In this document: positions 19,784 through 28,257 of the stretch, piece after piece
Position numbering within the stretch: position 1 is the first letter of the stretch
Layout of the letters: every line of letters starts with the position of its first letter
Assembly: GCF_036607905.1 (NCBI RefSeq)
Contig: NZ_CP144555.1
Location: 682,001-746,000 of the forward strand
Direction: 5' to 3'
Origin: Streptomyces sp. SCSIO 75703
GTDB taxonomy: Bacteria > Actinomycetota > Actinomycetes > Streptomycetales > Streptomycetaceae
Length of the DNA: 64,000 bases
Translations under genes and position numbers: made by a program
The notes under the pieces: generated by a model
Databases searched by the model: none
Seen by the model: the letters and a program-made list of their open reading frames with translations, nothing else
What the model was told of the DNA's origin: nothing

Positions 19784-21582
19784 CCGGCCTCCACGAGCGT
19801 CTTCCGCCCGGCCCCGGCCGCACGCCCGGCCGGCGGTGCCTCGGGTACGGGGGTACGGTGCCGCCGCCGCGGTCGGCGCAGGGCGCCCGCGGCGGTGACG
19901 GCCACCGCGCCGAGCAGGGCGAGCACGGCGGCCGGGGCGAGCACGGACCAGGGGGCGCGTTCGGCGTAGGGCTGGTTCTCGGCGAGGAGCAGGCCCCACT
20001 CGGGGGACGGCGGCTGGGCGCCCAGCCCGAGGAAGCCGAGGGAGGCGAGGGCCAGGGCGACGCCGGGCAGCCGCAGCAGGGCGTGGCGGAGCACGGACGG
20101 CAGCACCGCGGGGAGCAGTTCGCGGCGGAGCAGGTACCCGCGTCCGGCGCCCAGTCCACGGGTGGCGGTGATGTGCAGGGTGGCGCGTTCCTGGGCCAGG
20201 AGGGACGCGGTGTGTGCGGCGAGCGGCGCCCAGGCGACGGCGGCCACGGCGAGGGCCGGGGTGGCCGTACCGCTCCCGGCGACGGCGGTGACCAGGAGCG
20301 CGACGAGGACCGGCGGGACGGCGTTGACCGTGTCGACCAGCGGTCCGGACAGGCGCGGCACGAGGCCGAGCAGCACGCCGGTGACGAGGGCGACGACCGT
20401 GATGGCGCCGGCGAGGAGCAGGGTGTCGAGGGCGCCGTGGCCGACCCGGGCCAGCAGGTCGCGGCCGAGGGCGTCGGTGCCGAAGGGGTGCGCGGCGGAC
20501 GGCGCTTCGAGCCGCTGCCCGGTGGCGACGGCGAGCGGGTCGCGCGCGAGCCCGGCGACGGTCACGGCCAGCAGCGCGGCACCGCACAGCAGCGGTGGCA
20601 GGGCGCGGCCGGGCGGGGCGGGCCGGTGCAGGGAGAAGAGGGCGCCGTCGCGCAGGGCGGGCCCGGTGAGCAGCCGGGCCGCGAGCCGGGTGGCGCCGGT
20701 GGCGAGGGCGGCCAGCAGCACCAGGGCGAGGGTGCCCGCCTGGAGCACGGGCAGGTCCTGGGCGAGGGCGGCCTGAAGGGTGGCGCGGCCGAGGCCGGGG
20801 ATGTCGAAGACCCGCTCGACGGCGACCGCGCCGCCGGTCAGTCCGACGACGAAGAGGCCCAGGTTGGGCAGGAGCGCGGGCACGCAGCGGCGCAGCGCCT
20901 GGCGGGCGATCCTCCGGCCGGGCAGTCCGCGGGCGGCGGCGGCCAGCGCCCACGGTTCGCCGAAGGCACCGGGCAGGAGGTCGTCGAGGAGCCGCCCGAG
21001 CAGGGCCCCGGCGGGCAGGCCCAGGGCGAGCGCGGGCAGCACCGTCCACGCGGGCCCGTACCAGCCGAGGGCGGGCAGCCAGCCGAGTTGGACGCCGACG
21101 ACGGTGGCGAGGACCGAGGCGAGCAGGAACTCGGGCAGCGCGGCGGTCATCGCGGAGCCGGTGCCGCCCCGGCGCCGTCCGCCGAGCCGCCGCCGCGCGC
21201 CGAGGCGCAGGGTGCGGGCGCAGACGAGGGCGGCGGTGAGCGCGGCGACGGCCAGCGCCAGCGCCATGAGGAGCAGGGAGACGCCGAGCGCCCGCGCCAG
21301 GTCGGGCAGGACGGGGGTGCCGGAGATCCAGGAGTCCCCGGCGTCCCCGTGGACGAGCCCGCGAAGCCAGCGGGCGAGCAGGTGCGGCGGGCCGGCGTCG
21401 AGGCCGAGCTGCTCGCGGATGCCGGCGAGGACCTCGGGGGTCGGATCGCGGTCGGCGGAGCGGGCCTTGAGGACGGTCAGCGCCGGGTCGGTACGCGTGA
21501 GCCAGGGCAGCAGGCCGATGCCGCACACCAGGGCGGCGGCGAGCACGGCCCGCCACACCAGGGCGGTCACCTGCCGGCGCAC
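19780..21582 (-). CDS. Fused DppB-DppC-type ABC permease
   Basis: A 600-residue protein that joins two permeases normally encoded separately. Residues about 1-320 are DppB-like (DIPGLGRATLQAALAQDLP near the end of the first half). Residues about 335-570 are DppC-like, with the hallmark GTDALGRDLLARVGHGALDT and a second EAA-type loop (TRGLGAGRGYLLRRELLP). The GTG start at 21582 lies just after the lipoprotein stop. No ATPase gene accompanies it in this window, so an ATPase must be supplied from elsewhere. Substrate class: peptides, nickel or metallophore complexes. Confidence 0.85.
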   Translation of the reverse strand: MRRQVTALVWRAVLAAALVCGIGLLPWLTRTDPALTVLKARSADRDPTPEVLAGIREQLGLDAGPPHLLARWLRGLVHGDAGDSWISGTPVLPDLARALGVSLLLMALALAVAALTAALVCARTLRLGARRRLGGRRRGGTGSAMTAALPEFLLASVLATVVGVQLGWLPALGWYGPAWTVLPALALGLPAGALLGRLLDDLLPGAFGEPWALAAAARGLPGRRIARQALRRCVPALLPNLGLFVVGLTGGAVAVERVFDIPGLGRATLQAALAQDLPVLQAGTLALVLLAALATGATRLAARLLTGPALRDGALFSLHRPAPPGRALPPLLCGAALLAVTVAGLARDPLAVATGQRLEAPSAAHPFGTDALGRDLLARVGHGALDTLLLAGAITVVALVTGVLLGLVPRLSGPLVDTVNAVPPVLVALLVTAVAGSGTATPALAVAAVAWAPLAAHTASLLAQERATLHITATRGLGAGRGYLLRRELLPAVLPSVLRHALLRLPGVALALASLGFLGLGAQPPSPEWGLLLAENQPYAERAPWSVLAPAAVLALLGAVAVTAAGALRRPRRRHRTPVPEAPPAGRAAGAGRKTLVEAG

Positions 21583-21585
21583 GGG

Positions 21586-23091
21586 TCAGCGCCGGGTGCC
21601 GGTGCCGACGAGGGCGCGCTCGTACGGGTCGAGCAGGACGCCCTGGACGGAGGGGGCGACGCCGGTGATGATCCGCTGGTGCACCAGGGGCACGACCGCG
21701 TCGGAGCCGAGGATGCGGGCCTCGGCGGCCATGGCGGCGGCCTGCCGCTTCTCGGTGTCGGCGGTCTTCTCGGCCTCGGCGACGGCCCGGTCGACGTCCT
21801 CGTCGCAGAGCCGGGCGATGTTGTAGCCGCCATCGCAGGTGTAGTCGGCGGCGAGGATGCCCACCGGGTCGCCGGTGTCGAGGAGGGTGTTGCGGGCGAG
21901 GACGAAGGCGTCGAACTTCCCGTCCAGGGCGTCGCTCTCCAGCCGGCTGTACTCGCGGACGGTGAGCTTCACCGTGAAGCCGGCCTTCTCCAGTTGGGCC
22001 TTGACCACCTGGGCGGCCTCGGGCAGTTCGGGCCGGTTGTCGTAGGTGGCCAGCGTGATCGACGCGCCGCCGGGCTTCTTCGCCGCGGCCCGTCCGACGG
22101 GGGCCTTCCGCTTGCCCTCGGCCCAGCTCACGGCGGGTCCGTAGATGCCGGCGCCCGGGTCGGCGTACCCCTCGTACACGTCCTTGGCGAAGACGGAGGT
22201 GTCCAGCGCGGCACGGGCGGCGGCGCGCAGACCGGCGTCCTTGAGCGGGCCGGAGGAGGCGTTGAGGAGGAGGCTGGTGGTGCGGGTGGTGGCGGTGTCG
22301 CGCCGGGTGTCCTTGTCGAGGGTCGCGGCCTGGGCGACCGGGACGGCCTCGGCGATGTCGAGTTCGCCGGTGCGCAGGGCGTTGGCGCGGGCGGTGCCGT
22401 CGGCGATGAAACGGGCGTCGACGCCGGCGGCCTGGGCGCGTCCGCCCCAGTAGTCGTCGAACCGGTCGAGGGAGGCGGAGGTGGCCCCGTTCACCTTGGT
22501 CAGCTCGAAGGGCCCGGTGGCGGTGCCGACCGGGTCGACCCGCCCGCCCTTGCCGTACGCCTTCTCGGAGAGCACGGCGAGGCCGGGGCTGGACAGCCGC
22601 AGCGGCAGGACGGGGTCGGGCTCGTCGGTGGTGATGCGGACCACGCGGTCGCCGTCGGCCCGCGCGGTGAGGGCGACGCCGGCGAGGGCGGCGGGCGCGG
22701 GCTTGGCGGTGCCGGCCCGGGTGAGGGAGCCCGCGACGGCGGCGGGGGTCACGTCGCCGCCGTCCTGGAAGGTGGCCTCGCGCAGGGTGAAGGTCCAGGT
22801 GCGGTCGTTCTCGCGCCGCCAGGACTCGGCGAGCGCGGGGGCGGCGGCACCGTTGGCGTCGAGCGCGGTGAGGCCCTCGGTGACGCCGAGCCGGCTGAGG
22901 AGGGTGGCGTCGGCGCCGTAGGGCGACAGGTTCTCGGCGGGCGGGAAGGCCAGCGCGACCCGCAGCCGGGCCCCGCCGTCGCCCCCGTCGCCGGATCCCG
23001 ACGCCTCACCACCACCGGAGGCGAAACAGCCGGCTATGAGCGGCAGCAGGAGAAGCGGGGCGAGCAGCCGGGGGCGGAGAGGCGAACGCAT
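21586..23091 (-). CDS. Family-5 substrate-binding lipoprotein
   Basis: A 501-residue solute receptor of the oligopeptide/nickel/opine class (SBP_bac_5). The ATG at 23091 gives a clean lipoprotein signal: Arg-rich start, hydrophobic LLAPLLLLPLIAGC lipobox with Cys22, then a Gly/Ser/Asp linker. Family motifs include LTALDANGAAAPALAESW and DGGDVTPAAV. It is the first gene of the operon with the fused permease and MFS protein. The promoter just upstream is overlapped by a Zur-like palindrome (23247-23261). Confidence 0.87.
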   Translation of the reverse strand: MRSPLRPRLLAPLLLLPLIAGCFASGGGEASGSGDGGDGGARLRVALAFPPAENLSPYGADATLLSRLGVTEGLTALDANGAAAPALAESWRRENDRTWTFTLREATFQDGGDVTPAAVAGSLTRAGTAKPAPAALAGVALTARADGDRVVRITTDEPDPVLPLRLSSPGLAVLSEKAYGKGGRVDPVGTATGPFELTKVNGATSASLDRFDDYWGGRAQAAGVDARFIADGTARANALRTGELDIAEAVPVAQAATLDKDTRRDTATTRTTSLLLNASSGPLKDAGLRAAARAALDTSVFAKDVYEGYADPGAGIYGPAVSWAEGKRKAPVGRAAAKKPGGASITLATYDNRPELPEAAQVVKAQLEKAGFTVKLTVREYSRLESDALDGKFDAFVLARNTLLDTGDPVGILAADYTCDGGYNIARLCDEDVDRAVAEAEKTADTEKRQAAAMAAEARILGSDAVVPLVHQRIITGVAPSVQGVLLDPYERALVGTGTRR

Positions 23092-23238
23092 GATCCTCGG
23101 ATCGGGTCGGGGGCGGTGGCAGGCAGGTGCGGGAGGGGCGGAGCGGGTGGGTGGCGGACCGGGTGACGGCGTGCGGGGCGTGCTCGGCGGGACGGGACCG
23201 GCCCCGGTCGCGTGGGGCGACACGAACGGCCGAACAGG

Positions 23239-23261
23239 ACTCTACATGAAAACCGTTCCCA
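23239..23261 (-). promoter_or_regulatory. Promoter with Zur-like 7-1-7 palindrome before the lipoprotein operon
   Basis: On the minus strand a TAGAGT -10 box (23239-23244) is directly preceded by TGGGAACGGTTTTCA (23247-23261), a 15-base inverted repeat whose arms match at five of seven positions. From memory, actinobacterial Zur boxes are 15-mers of the form TGAAAAT-x-ATTTTCA. Placement between -35 and -10 fits repression. Confidence 0.4.
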
Positions 23262-23291
23262 CTACTGCTGTCGGGACGGACTCCGCGCCGC

Positions 23292-23828
23292 TCACCCGAA
23301 GGGCACCTCGAAGTGCACGACGCCCTGGCCGCCGCCCGGGTCCTCGCGCTCGTCGTGCACGACCTTGGCGAGGGACCTCCAGAAGGGCTCGGCGCCGGTC
23401 ACGGCGGGATCGGTGTGCAGATACACGGACCTGTACCCACCGTCGGCGGCGGCGAACTCCAGCAACTCCTCGACGAGTCGCCGCGCCAGCCCGCGCCGCC
23501 GGTGCTCGGGCCGCACGTACACCCGGCGCAACTGCGCGGTCTCGCCGGAGGGGTAGCGCTCGGCGACGCGGGCCGGGTTCGGCGGATGCGCGGGCCCGCG
23601 CGAGTCCAGCGCCCCGGTGGCGACGACCTCGCCGCCCCCGTCGACGGCGACGATCAGCGTGTGCCGCTCCGGCCGCACGTACGCGCCGTGCAGATCGATG
23701 ACGTCCCTGTGCCACCGGGGCACGTACCCGGTCCCGAAGTCCCGGTAGACGGTGTCGAGCATGACGGCACGCGCCCCGTCCAGATCGGCGGGGCCTGCGG
23801 CGCGGAGGGTGTAGTCAGCAGTGCGCAC
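23292..23828 (-). CDS. GNAT-family N-acetyltransferase, probably leaderless
   Basis: A 178-residue acetyltransferase transferring acetyl from acetyl-CoA. Motif A reads QLRRVYVRPEHRRRGLARRL, the pyrophosphate-binding R/Q-x-x-G-x-G/A loop. Motif B follows in GGYRSVYLHTDP. No ribosome-binding site precedes either in-frame GTG (23828 or 23834). A TATGAT -10 box at 23835-23840 puts transcription initiation at about 23828, so the mRNA would begin with the GTG itself. An ATGATG just upstream is in another frame. Substrate unknown. Confidence 0.8.
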   Translation of the reverse strand: MRTADYTLRAAGPADLDGARAVMLDTVYRDFGTGYVPRWHRDVIDLHGAYVRPERHTLIVAVDGGGEVVATGALDSRGPAHPPNPARVAERYPSGETAQLRRVYVRPEHRRRGLARRLVEELLEFAAADGGYRSVYLHTDPAVTGAEPFWRSLAKVVHDEREDPGGGQGVVHFEVPFG

Positions 23829-23834
23829 TTGCAC

Positions 23835-23862
23835 ATCATATGCATTAAGCCGTTTACGTCGA
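23835..23862 (-). promoter_or_regulatory. Promoter for a leaderless transcript
   Basis: On the minus strand TCGACG (23857-23862), a 16-base spacer and TATGAT (23835-23840) form a good vegetative promoter. The start point expected seven bases on coincides with the GTG at 23828. Confidence 0.5.
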
Positions 23863-24543
23863 TCGACCCCCTTGGCACCGGGGTGTCCGGCGGACGGTCT
23901 GCGGTGGGGGTGTCCGGCGGAAACGCCGACCGGACGCCGAGGCGGCCTCCGGGCCCACTGATGCCCGGCGGACAGGATGATGGTCACCCTCGGCCACCAC
24001 GGCCGTACGCGGGCCCCCGGCAAGGGCGTCGGGCGCCACGTTCCCGTCTCACACGAGGAGCGCGCCGAAGGCGCCGGCCAGGGAACCCCGGAGGCCGACG
24101 CACCGCCCCCTCGACGGACACGTCCGCCCGCCGCCGGGCCCCGTGCGCGGGCTCGACGATGGTGAGCGGCCCGGACACGCACTGCGGGGCCCGGCCCCCG
24201 AGGAGGACAACGGCGCCCCCGGCCGGGGCGGCGCGACCCGGCCCGCACCGACAGAGGGCCGGCACCGTCTCCCGGGACCCGAGAACGGCGAGCACCGCCT
24301 CCGCCGCCCACAGCGGAAGAAGACCGGGCCGATGGGAAGCCGCTTCCGGGATACCCGGACATTCCCCAGGAAGCATCGCGCGCGGCAACCTGGGACACCC
24401 CGAGTGTCAACGACCCCACTCCCCCACCCTGCCATCACCCTGAGGAAGGTCAGCGTCTGCATCGACCGGTGCGCCGGGGACGCGGCGCCGGGTCTGGCCC
24501 GCAACGCCACGTCCGGCTGCCACCGAGCCCGAAGGGCGAACCG
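23863..24543. other. 681-bp stretch without a convincing gene
   Basis: It begins with two copies of GGGTGTCCGGCGGA (near 23880 and 23909) and then runs through mixed sequence. The longest + frame (24143-24583) is Arg/Pro/Gly-rich without a ribosome-binding site or codon bias of a gene. No hairpin or RNA motif stands out. It may be decayed sequence at the edge of the accessory block that starts with the lipoprotein gene. Confidence 0.4.
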
Positions 24544-25122
24544 TCACGAATGCCGGACGGTTTCCCCCTCCGGGGCGCGGTAACAGCCGGAGATGACCTC
24601 GACACCGAGACTCGGGGTGGCCCGCTCGCCGTACGCGACGACCCAGACGCTCATCTTCCGGTAGTCGTCGTCGGCGACGAGGTTGAGGTTCCGGTTCGCG
24701 CTGTTGTCGCGGTAGGACTGCTTGATCACCCAGCCGTCCGTGTTCAGCTTCTCCTTCAGGTTCTCCATGGCCACGTCGATGTCGCCGCCGGAGTCCGGCT
24801 TGAAGTTCCACGGGTGGTAGACCTGGAAATACGTGTCGGGGTCTCGCCCTGGACACTCCTTGACCCCCGGTCCGGGCTCGGACATCTTGCCAGGCACCCC
24901 GATGAACTCGGCGATGCGTCCCGAGACGTCCCGTACCGAGTCGACCGCGTCGTCGGTCGTGGCGGTACCGGCCTCGGGCACCCCGGAGGCCCCGCCGACC
25001 GGGAACTTGGTGCTGTCGTCATCCGTCATCGCACATCCACTGAGGAGAAGGGCGGTCAGTACGAGGCTGGGCACGGCGCCACCGGGGCGACGCCGGAAGC
25101 CGAGGAACGAGTCGCTGAGCAT
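24544..25122 (-). CDS. Lipoprotein of unknown function in a WXG-like module
   Basis: A 192-residue product. The ATG at 25122 gives a signal peptide ending LTALLLSGC (lipobox), then an acidic Asp/Thr linker and a small extracytoplasmic domain with WVIKQSYRDNSANRNLNLV and MSVWVVAYGER. An upstream GTG at 25218 would overlap the hydrolase stop but would bury the signal peptide. It is third in the operon after the WXG-like protein and the DUF1023 hydrolase. Its surface location beside an exported-type enzyme would suit an immunity or accessory factor; that is inference only. Similar small lipoproteins occur widely in Streptomyces without assigned function. Confidence 0.75.
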   Translation of the reverse strand: MLSDSFLGFRRRPGGAVPSLVLTALLLSGCAMTDDDSTKFPVGGASGVPEAGTATTDDAVDSVRDVSGRIAEFIGVPGKMSEPGPGVKECPGRDPDTYFQVYHPWNFKPDSGGDIDVAMENLKEKLNTDGWVIKQSYRDNSANRNLNLVADDDYRKMSVWVVAYGERATPSLGVEVISGCYRAPEGETVRHS

Positions 25123-25195
25123 GCGGGGTCCTAAGCGGTGGTTCGGCAGGCTGGGATCGGTCCGGAGGGCGGCTGTGCGCGCCGGCGGGGCCCCA

Positions 25196-27019
25196 TCACC
25201 GGGGAGCGGTGACGTCACCGTACTCGCCGACCACGACCAGGGCCTGGTTCTTCAATGCCGTCGTACCTCGGTTCCAGTACTCGCTGTGCCCCTCCGCCGC
25301 GGCGGTGGCCGTAGGACCGCTGCCCTCGGCGCCGGTGTTCACCTGCCGTGCGCCGAAGACCTCGTCGCTGGGAACGATGAACACCCCGCCGCCCAACTTC
25401 CACTGGCTCCCGCCATGGCCCCAACGGCCGATGTCCGGGACCACGTCCCCCTCCGCCTCCGCGTTCCACACGTGACCCCGGGGGACGTCCATCTCCTCGG
25501 CCGAACCGACCTTCACCCCCGGGCTTCCCGCGAGGATCACGTCATCCGCGTCGAGGTGACCGGTCTGGGCGGCCGCCCCGATGACGGTGGTCCCGTACGA
25601 ATGGCCGATGGCGGTGCGGTGCGGCTCGCCGGGCCCGCTGTGGGAGACCTCCAGTCCCTCCATGAACCGCCGGTAGGCCGGGGCCCCGTCGTACGCGTAG
25701 TGCTCGAAGGGCGCATCCCTGACGACATCCTGTGGGGCGTCGTAACCGAGCCAGGTGATGGTCGACACGGACGCGTCCGGCGTTGCCTTCTGGGTCTGCC
25801 GCCACAATTGGGTCATCCGCTCGATGTCGCCGCCGACCGTCCCGAGGTTCGACCCGGTACCGGGAACGTAAACCGCCTGGTGCCGGGCGGTGTCCGGGTT
25901 GCCGTTGGCGATGACGGCCCGGCCGTTCCCCTGGGGGTCGAAACCGAGAAGGTATGCCTCGGGCAGTCCGTCCTCACCGGTCCGGTCGAAACGCTCCTGG
26001 ATGTCCTTCATGCCCTTGAGGGACGATTTCAGGTGCCGGTACTCGTCACCGTAGGTCCTGTCCCATTCCATCCAGGCATCGGTGTGCACCTTGGCGGGGT
26101 ACCCGCCCGCGGTGATCCACGTCCACTCGTTCGCAGGCGGGGAGGGGAGGGAGTCGAGCCGCAGCCGGAACTCGGCTTGCTTCTCGTCCAGCACGACGCG
26201 GTTGGCCTCGTCGCGGACCTCGGACGGAAGACCGTCCAGTCGTCCCACCACGTCGGGGTGGAGGGACAGGTAGGCCGCTCGTTCCTCCGGACTCAGCCCC
26301 TCCCACCACGCGGAGTTGCCCTGGGCGTCGCCGCCTTCCGGCGGACCACCGATGGAGTCCAGGTACCCCTGAGCCGCCTCCCGGACCCCGGTCATGTCCG
26401 ATTGGGCGTCCTCGAGGTCCCGGTCCGACACAGTGAGGTCATCGTCGGCGGTCAACGCCGTGATCCTCGGCTCCCACTTGGCATCGGCCTCTGCCGCCTG
26501 CCTGAGCGCGTCGGCGATTCGGTCCGCGATGGCCAGGGCCTTCGCGTGGTGCGGGTTGGGGTCGAACCCCGCTGCCTGACGAGCCAGGGCCCGGGCCGTC
26601 CGGTCGGACGAACCACCGACGGTGCCGCCTCTGGCGGGCTTCTCCTCGTCACCACCCGCCGGGACGTCGGGATAGGTGACGCCACCGTCCGCGTCGACGG
26701 TGAATCTCATCGCGTCCGCGTCGTCGAGCGCGGAGAGGAGTTTCCTCCGGGCGGCACCCACATCGTGGGCGAATCCGCCGAGCGCCGTGCCCACCAGACC
26801 GCATTCGATCTGTACGTAGTGGAAGTTGGCCGCGAGGTTCTTCAACTCGCCGAGCGCCGCCTCGAGTGCCTCTCCCCTCAGGGACTTGCGCATGCCTGCG
26901 GCGACCACACGGTCGAGGTGATCCTTCGCCTCGTTGGCCATGTCACTGGTCGCACGGTATCCGTGGGCGGCTTCCTCGAACTCGGACGGCTTCAGCCTCT
27001 TCAGAGTCGCAAGATTCAC
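25196..27019 (-). CDS. DUF1023-type alpha/beta hydrolase with N-terminal helical (WXG-like) domain
   Basis: A 607-residue protein. The start is GTG 27019 behind GAGGGG, ten bases after the small upstream gene. Residues about 1-110 are helical and resemble ESX/WXG100-type leader domains; 110-300 are an Ala/Glu/Asp-rich spacer. Residues about 380-560 hold the hydrolase: strand plus VYVPGTGSN, STITWLGYDAPQ, and the nucleophile elbow AIGHSYGTT with Ser474. The substrate (ester, lipid or peptide) is not evident. There is no signal peptide, so export would need a type VII system. The architecture and the preceding small gene match the module at 55972-58784, although the C-terminal domains differ. 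Confidence 0.82.
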   Translation of the reverse strand: MNLATLKRLKPSEFEEAAHGYRATSDMANEAKDHLDRVVAAGMRKSLRGEALEAALGELKNLAANFHYVQIECGLVGTALGGFAHDVGAARRKLLSALDDADAMRFTVDADGGVTYPDVPAGGDEEKPARGGTVGGSSDRTARALARQAAGFDPNPHHAKALAIADRIADALRQAAEADAKWEPRITALTADDDLTVSDRDLEDAQSDMTGVREAAQGYLDSIGGPPEGGDAQGNSAWWEGLSPEERAAYLSLHPDVVGRLDGLPSEVRDEANRVVLDEKQAEFRLRLDSLPSPPANEWTWITAGGYPAKVHTDAWMEWDRTYGDEYRHLKSSLKGMKDIQERFDRTGEDGLPEAYLLGFDPQGNGRAVIANGNPDTARHQAVYVPGTGSNLGTVGGDIERMTQLWRQTQKATPDASVSTITWLGYDAPQDVVRDAPFEHYAYDGAPAYRRFMEGLEVSHSGPGEPHRTAIGHSYGTTVIGAAAQTGHLDADDVILAGSPGVKVGSAEEMDVPRGHVWNAEAEGDVVPDIGRWGHGGSQWKLGGGVFIVPSDEVFGARQVNTGAEGSGPTATAAAEGHSEYWNRGTTALKNQALVVVGEYGDVTAPR

Positions 27020-27029
27020 GGCTTTCCCC

Positions 27030-27491
27030 TCACCGTCCGGCGCCCTGACCGCCGACGGCGGGAGTGTCGGCGTATCTGAGGGTGATCGCGGCAAGGGCCG
27101 CCTCAACGGATTCGTCGGTCTTCAGAAGGTCGTGCCCCACCTGTTCGAAGACCTCTTGGACACTGGCGCAGCGCTCGCCGACGGCCTCGACGTACCGTAC
27201 CCAGGAGTCGTACACGTCCTTCTGCGCGCCGGCGGACAGACACCCCGAGGCGTCGCCGAGTCCCTGCTGTCCGTCGCGCAACCGTTTCAGGGCCTTACCG
27301 GTCTCCTCCGTGAGTCCGCCGACGCCCTCACCCGCTGTGTTCCAGGCCAGGCGAGTGGACTTCACACCGCCGGTGACACCGTTGACCGACGGCCCGGACC
27401 CGGCATCCGCGGGGTACTGATCGAGTCGCATCCCGCTCGTGTGCCGCTGGACGGCGTCGCGCTTCAACTCGTCCCACTCGTCCCACGCCAT
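27030..27491 (-). CDS. WXG100-like small protein with RL(D/N)QYPA motif
   Basis: A 153-residue, mostly helical protein starting at ATG 27491 behind GGAGGAG. The motif GMRLDQYPADAG near residue 20 recurs as GTRLNQYPAEPG in the small protein at 58338-58784, which also stands directly upstream of a large protein of similar layout. The rest is amphipathic helix with WNTAGEGVGGLTEETGKAL. No signal peptide. It is likely an ESX-type partner or chaperone of the hydrolase downstream; no enzymatic motif is seen. Confidence 0.72.
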   Translation of the reverse strand: MAWDEWDELKRDAVQRHTSGMRLDQYPADAGSGPSVNGVTGGVKSTRLAWNTAGEGVGGLTEETGKALKRLRDGQQGLGDASGCLSAGAQKDVYDSWVRYVEAVGERCASVQEVFEQVGHDLLKTDESVEAALAAITLRYADTPAVGGQGAGR

Positions 27492-27878
27492 GCGCGGTCT
27501 CCTCCCCCACGGTCCGGGACCCGCCCGGAAACACGCCACCCGACTTCGTCACGCTCAGCGAGGATAGCGATACGGAGCGGCCGGTGTGAGCGATCCTGAG
27601 ATGACGCGGGCCACGGCAGACAAGTCGCCTCGCTTCTCGCTCCCCTCATCAACGACGCGGGGAACACGACGAGTCGTGACACGACGCCGGCACCTGGCGC
27701 GCACGCGCCCTCCTGTTCGGCCGTCGGGCTCCCGCCCGGCGCGGCCGGGCCAGGGGCCGCTCACGAACGGCATCCCCCGCGATGGCTGAAAAACGTACGC
27801 GCGCATCGGTGATCCACTACCGTTGCTCCCGCTGCGCACCTTCCCGGAGGGTACGTCGGCAGTGTTCAGGTGCCGGTT
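27492..27878. other. 387-bp spacer between the WXG-like operon and the IS3 element
   Basis: The end near 27540-27570 should hold the promoter of the minus-strand operon (TATCCT on that strand is a candidate -10). The remainder shows no gene, repeat or RNA motif that can be supported. Confidence 0.35.
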
Positions 27879-27948
27879 TGAGGTTCCCCCGAGATGCGGA
27901 GAATGGTGACAGCAGGTCAGGTAGGACTCACAGAGAGGAGCCCTGCTG

Positions 27949-28257
27949 ATGCCTGCCCCGAGGAAATACCCACTGGAGTTGCGTGAGCGCGCGGTGCGGA
28001 TGTACCGCACCGCGGAGCCGAAGCCCGTGATCCGCCGCATGGCCGAGGAACTCGGTGTCCATCACGAGGCCCTGCGCGGCTGGATCCGCCAGGCCGAGGC
28101 CGACGCCGGCGAACGCGACGACCTGCTCACCAGCGACGAACGCGCCGAGCTGACCGCGCTGCGCAAGGAGAACACCCAGCTCAAGCGGTCGAACGAGATC
28201 CTGCGGACGGCCTCGGCTTTTTTCGCGGCACAGCTCGACCCGACCCGGCCCAGGTGA
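27949..28257 (+). CDS. IS3 family OrfA (helix-turn-helix protein)
   Basis: A 102-residue transposase DNA-binding subunit. It has an N-terminal helix-turn-helix (KYPLELRERAVRMYR, then MAEELGVHHEALRGWIRQ) and a C-terminal leucine-zipper-like coiled coil (ELTALRKENTQLKRSNEIL). A GAGAGGAG ribosome-binding site precedes the ATG. Near the end a T6 run at 28218-28223 provides a slippery site, and the -1 frame is open from there into orfB, so an OrfAB fusion can be made by programmed frameshifting. Confidence 0.93.
   Translation: MPAPRKYPLELRERAVRMYRTAEPKPVIRRMAEELGVHHEALRGWIRQAEADAGERDDLLTSDERAELTALRKENTQLKRSNEILRTASAFFAAQLDPTRPR

Noticed and set aside
23654..23878. Small gene starting at the ATGATG before the acetyltransferase
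   Set aside because: It is a shifted frame over the GNAT coding region; motif A/B and codon bias support the other frame.
24143..24583. 146-codon + strand frame in the intergenic stretch
   Set aside because: Arg/Pro/Gly-rich, no ribosome-binding site, overlaps the lipoprotein gene end; no protein-like pattern.
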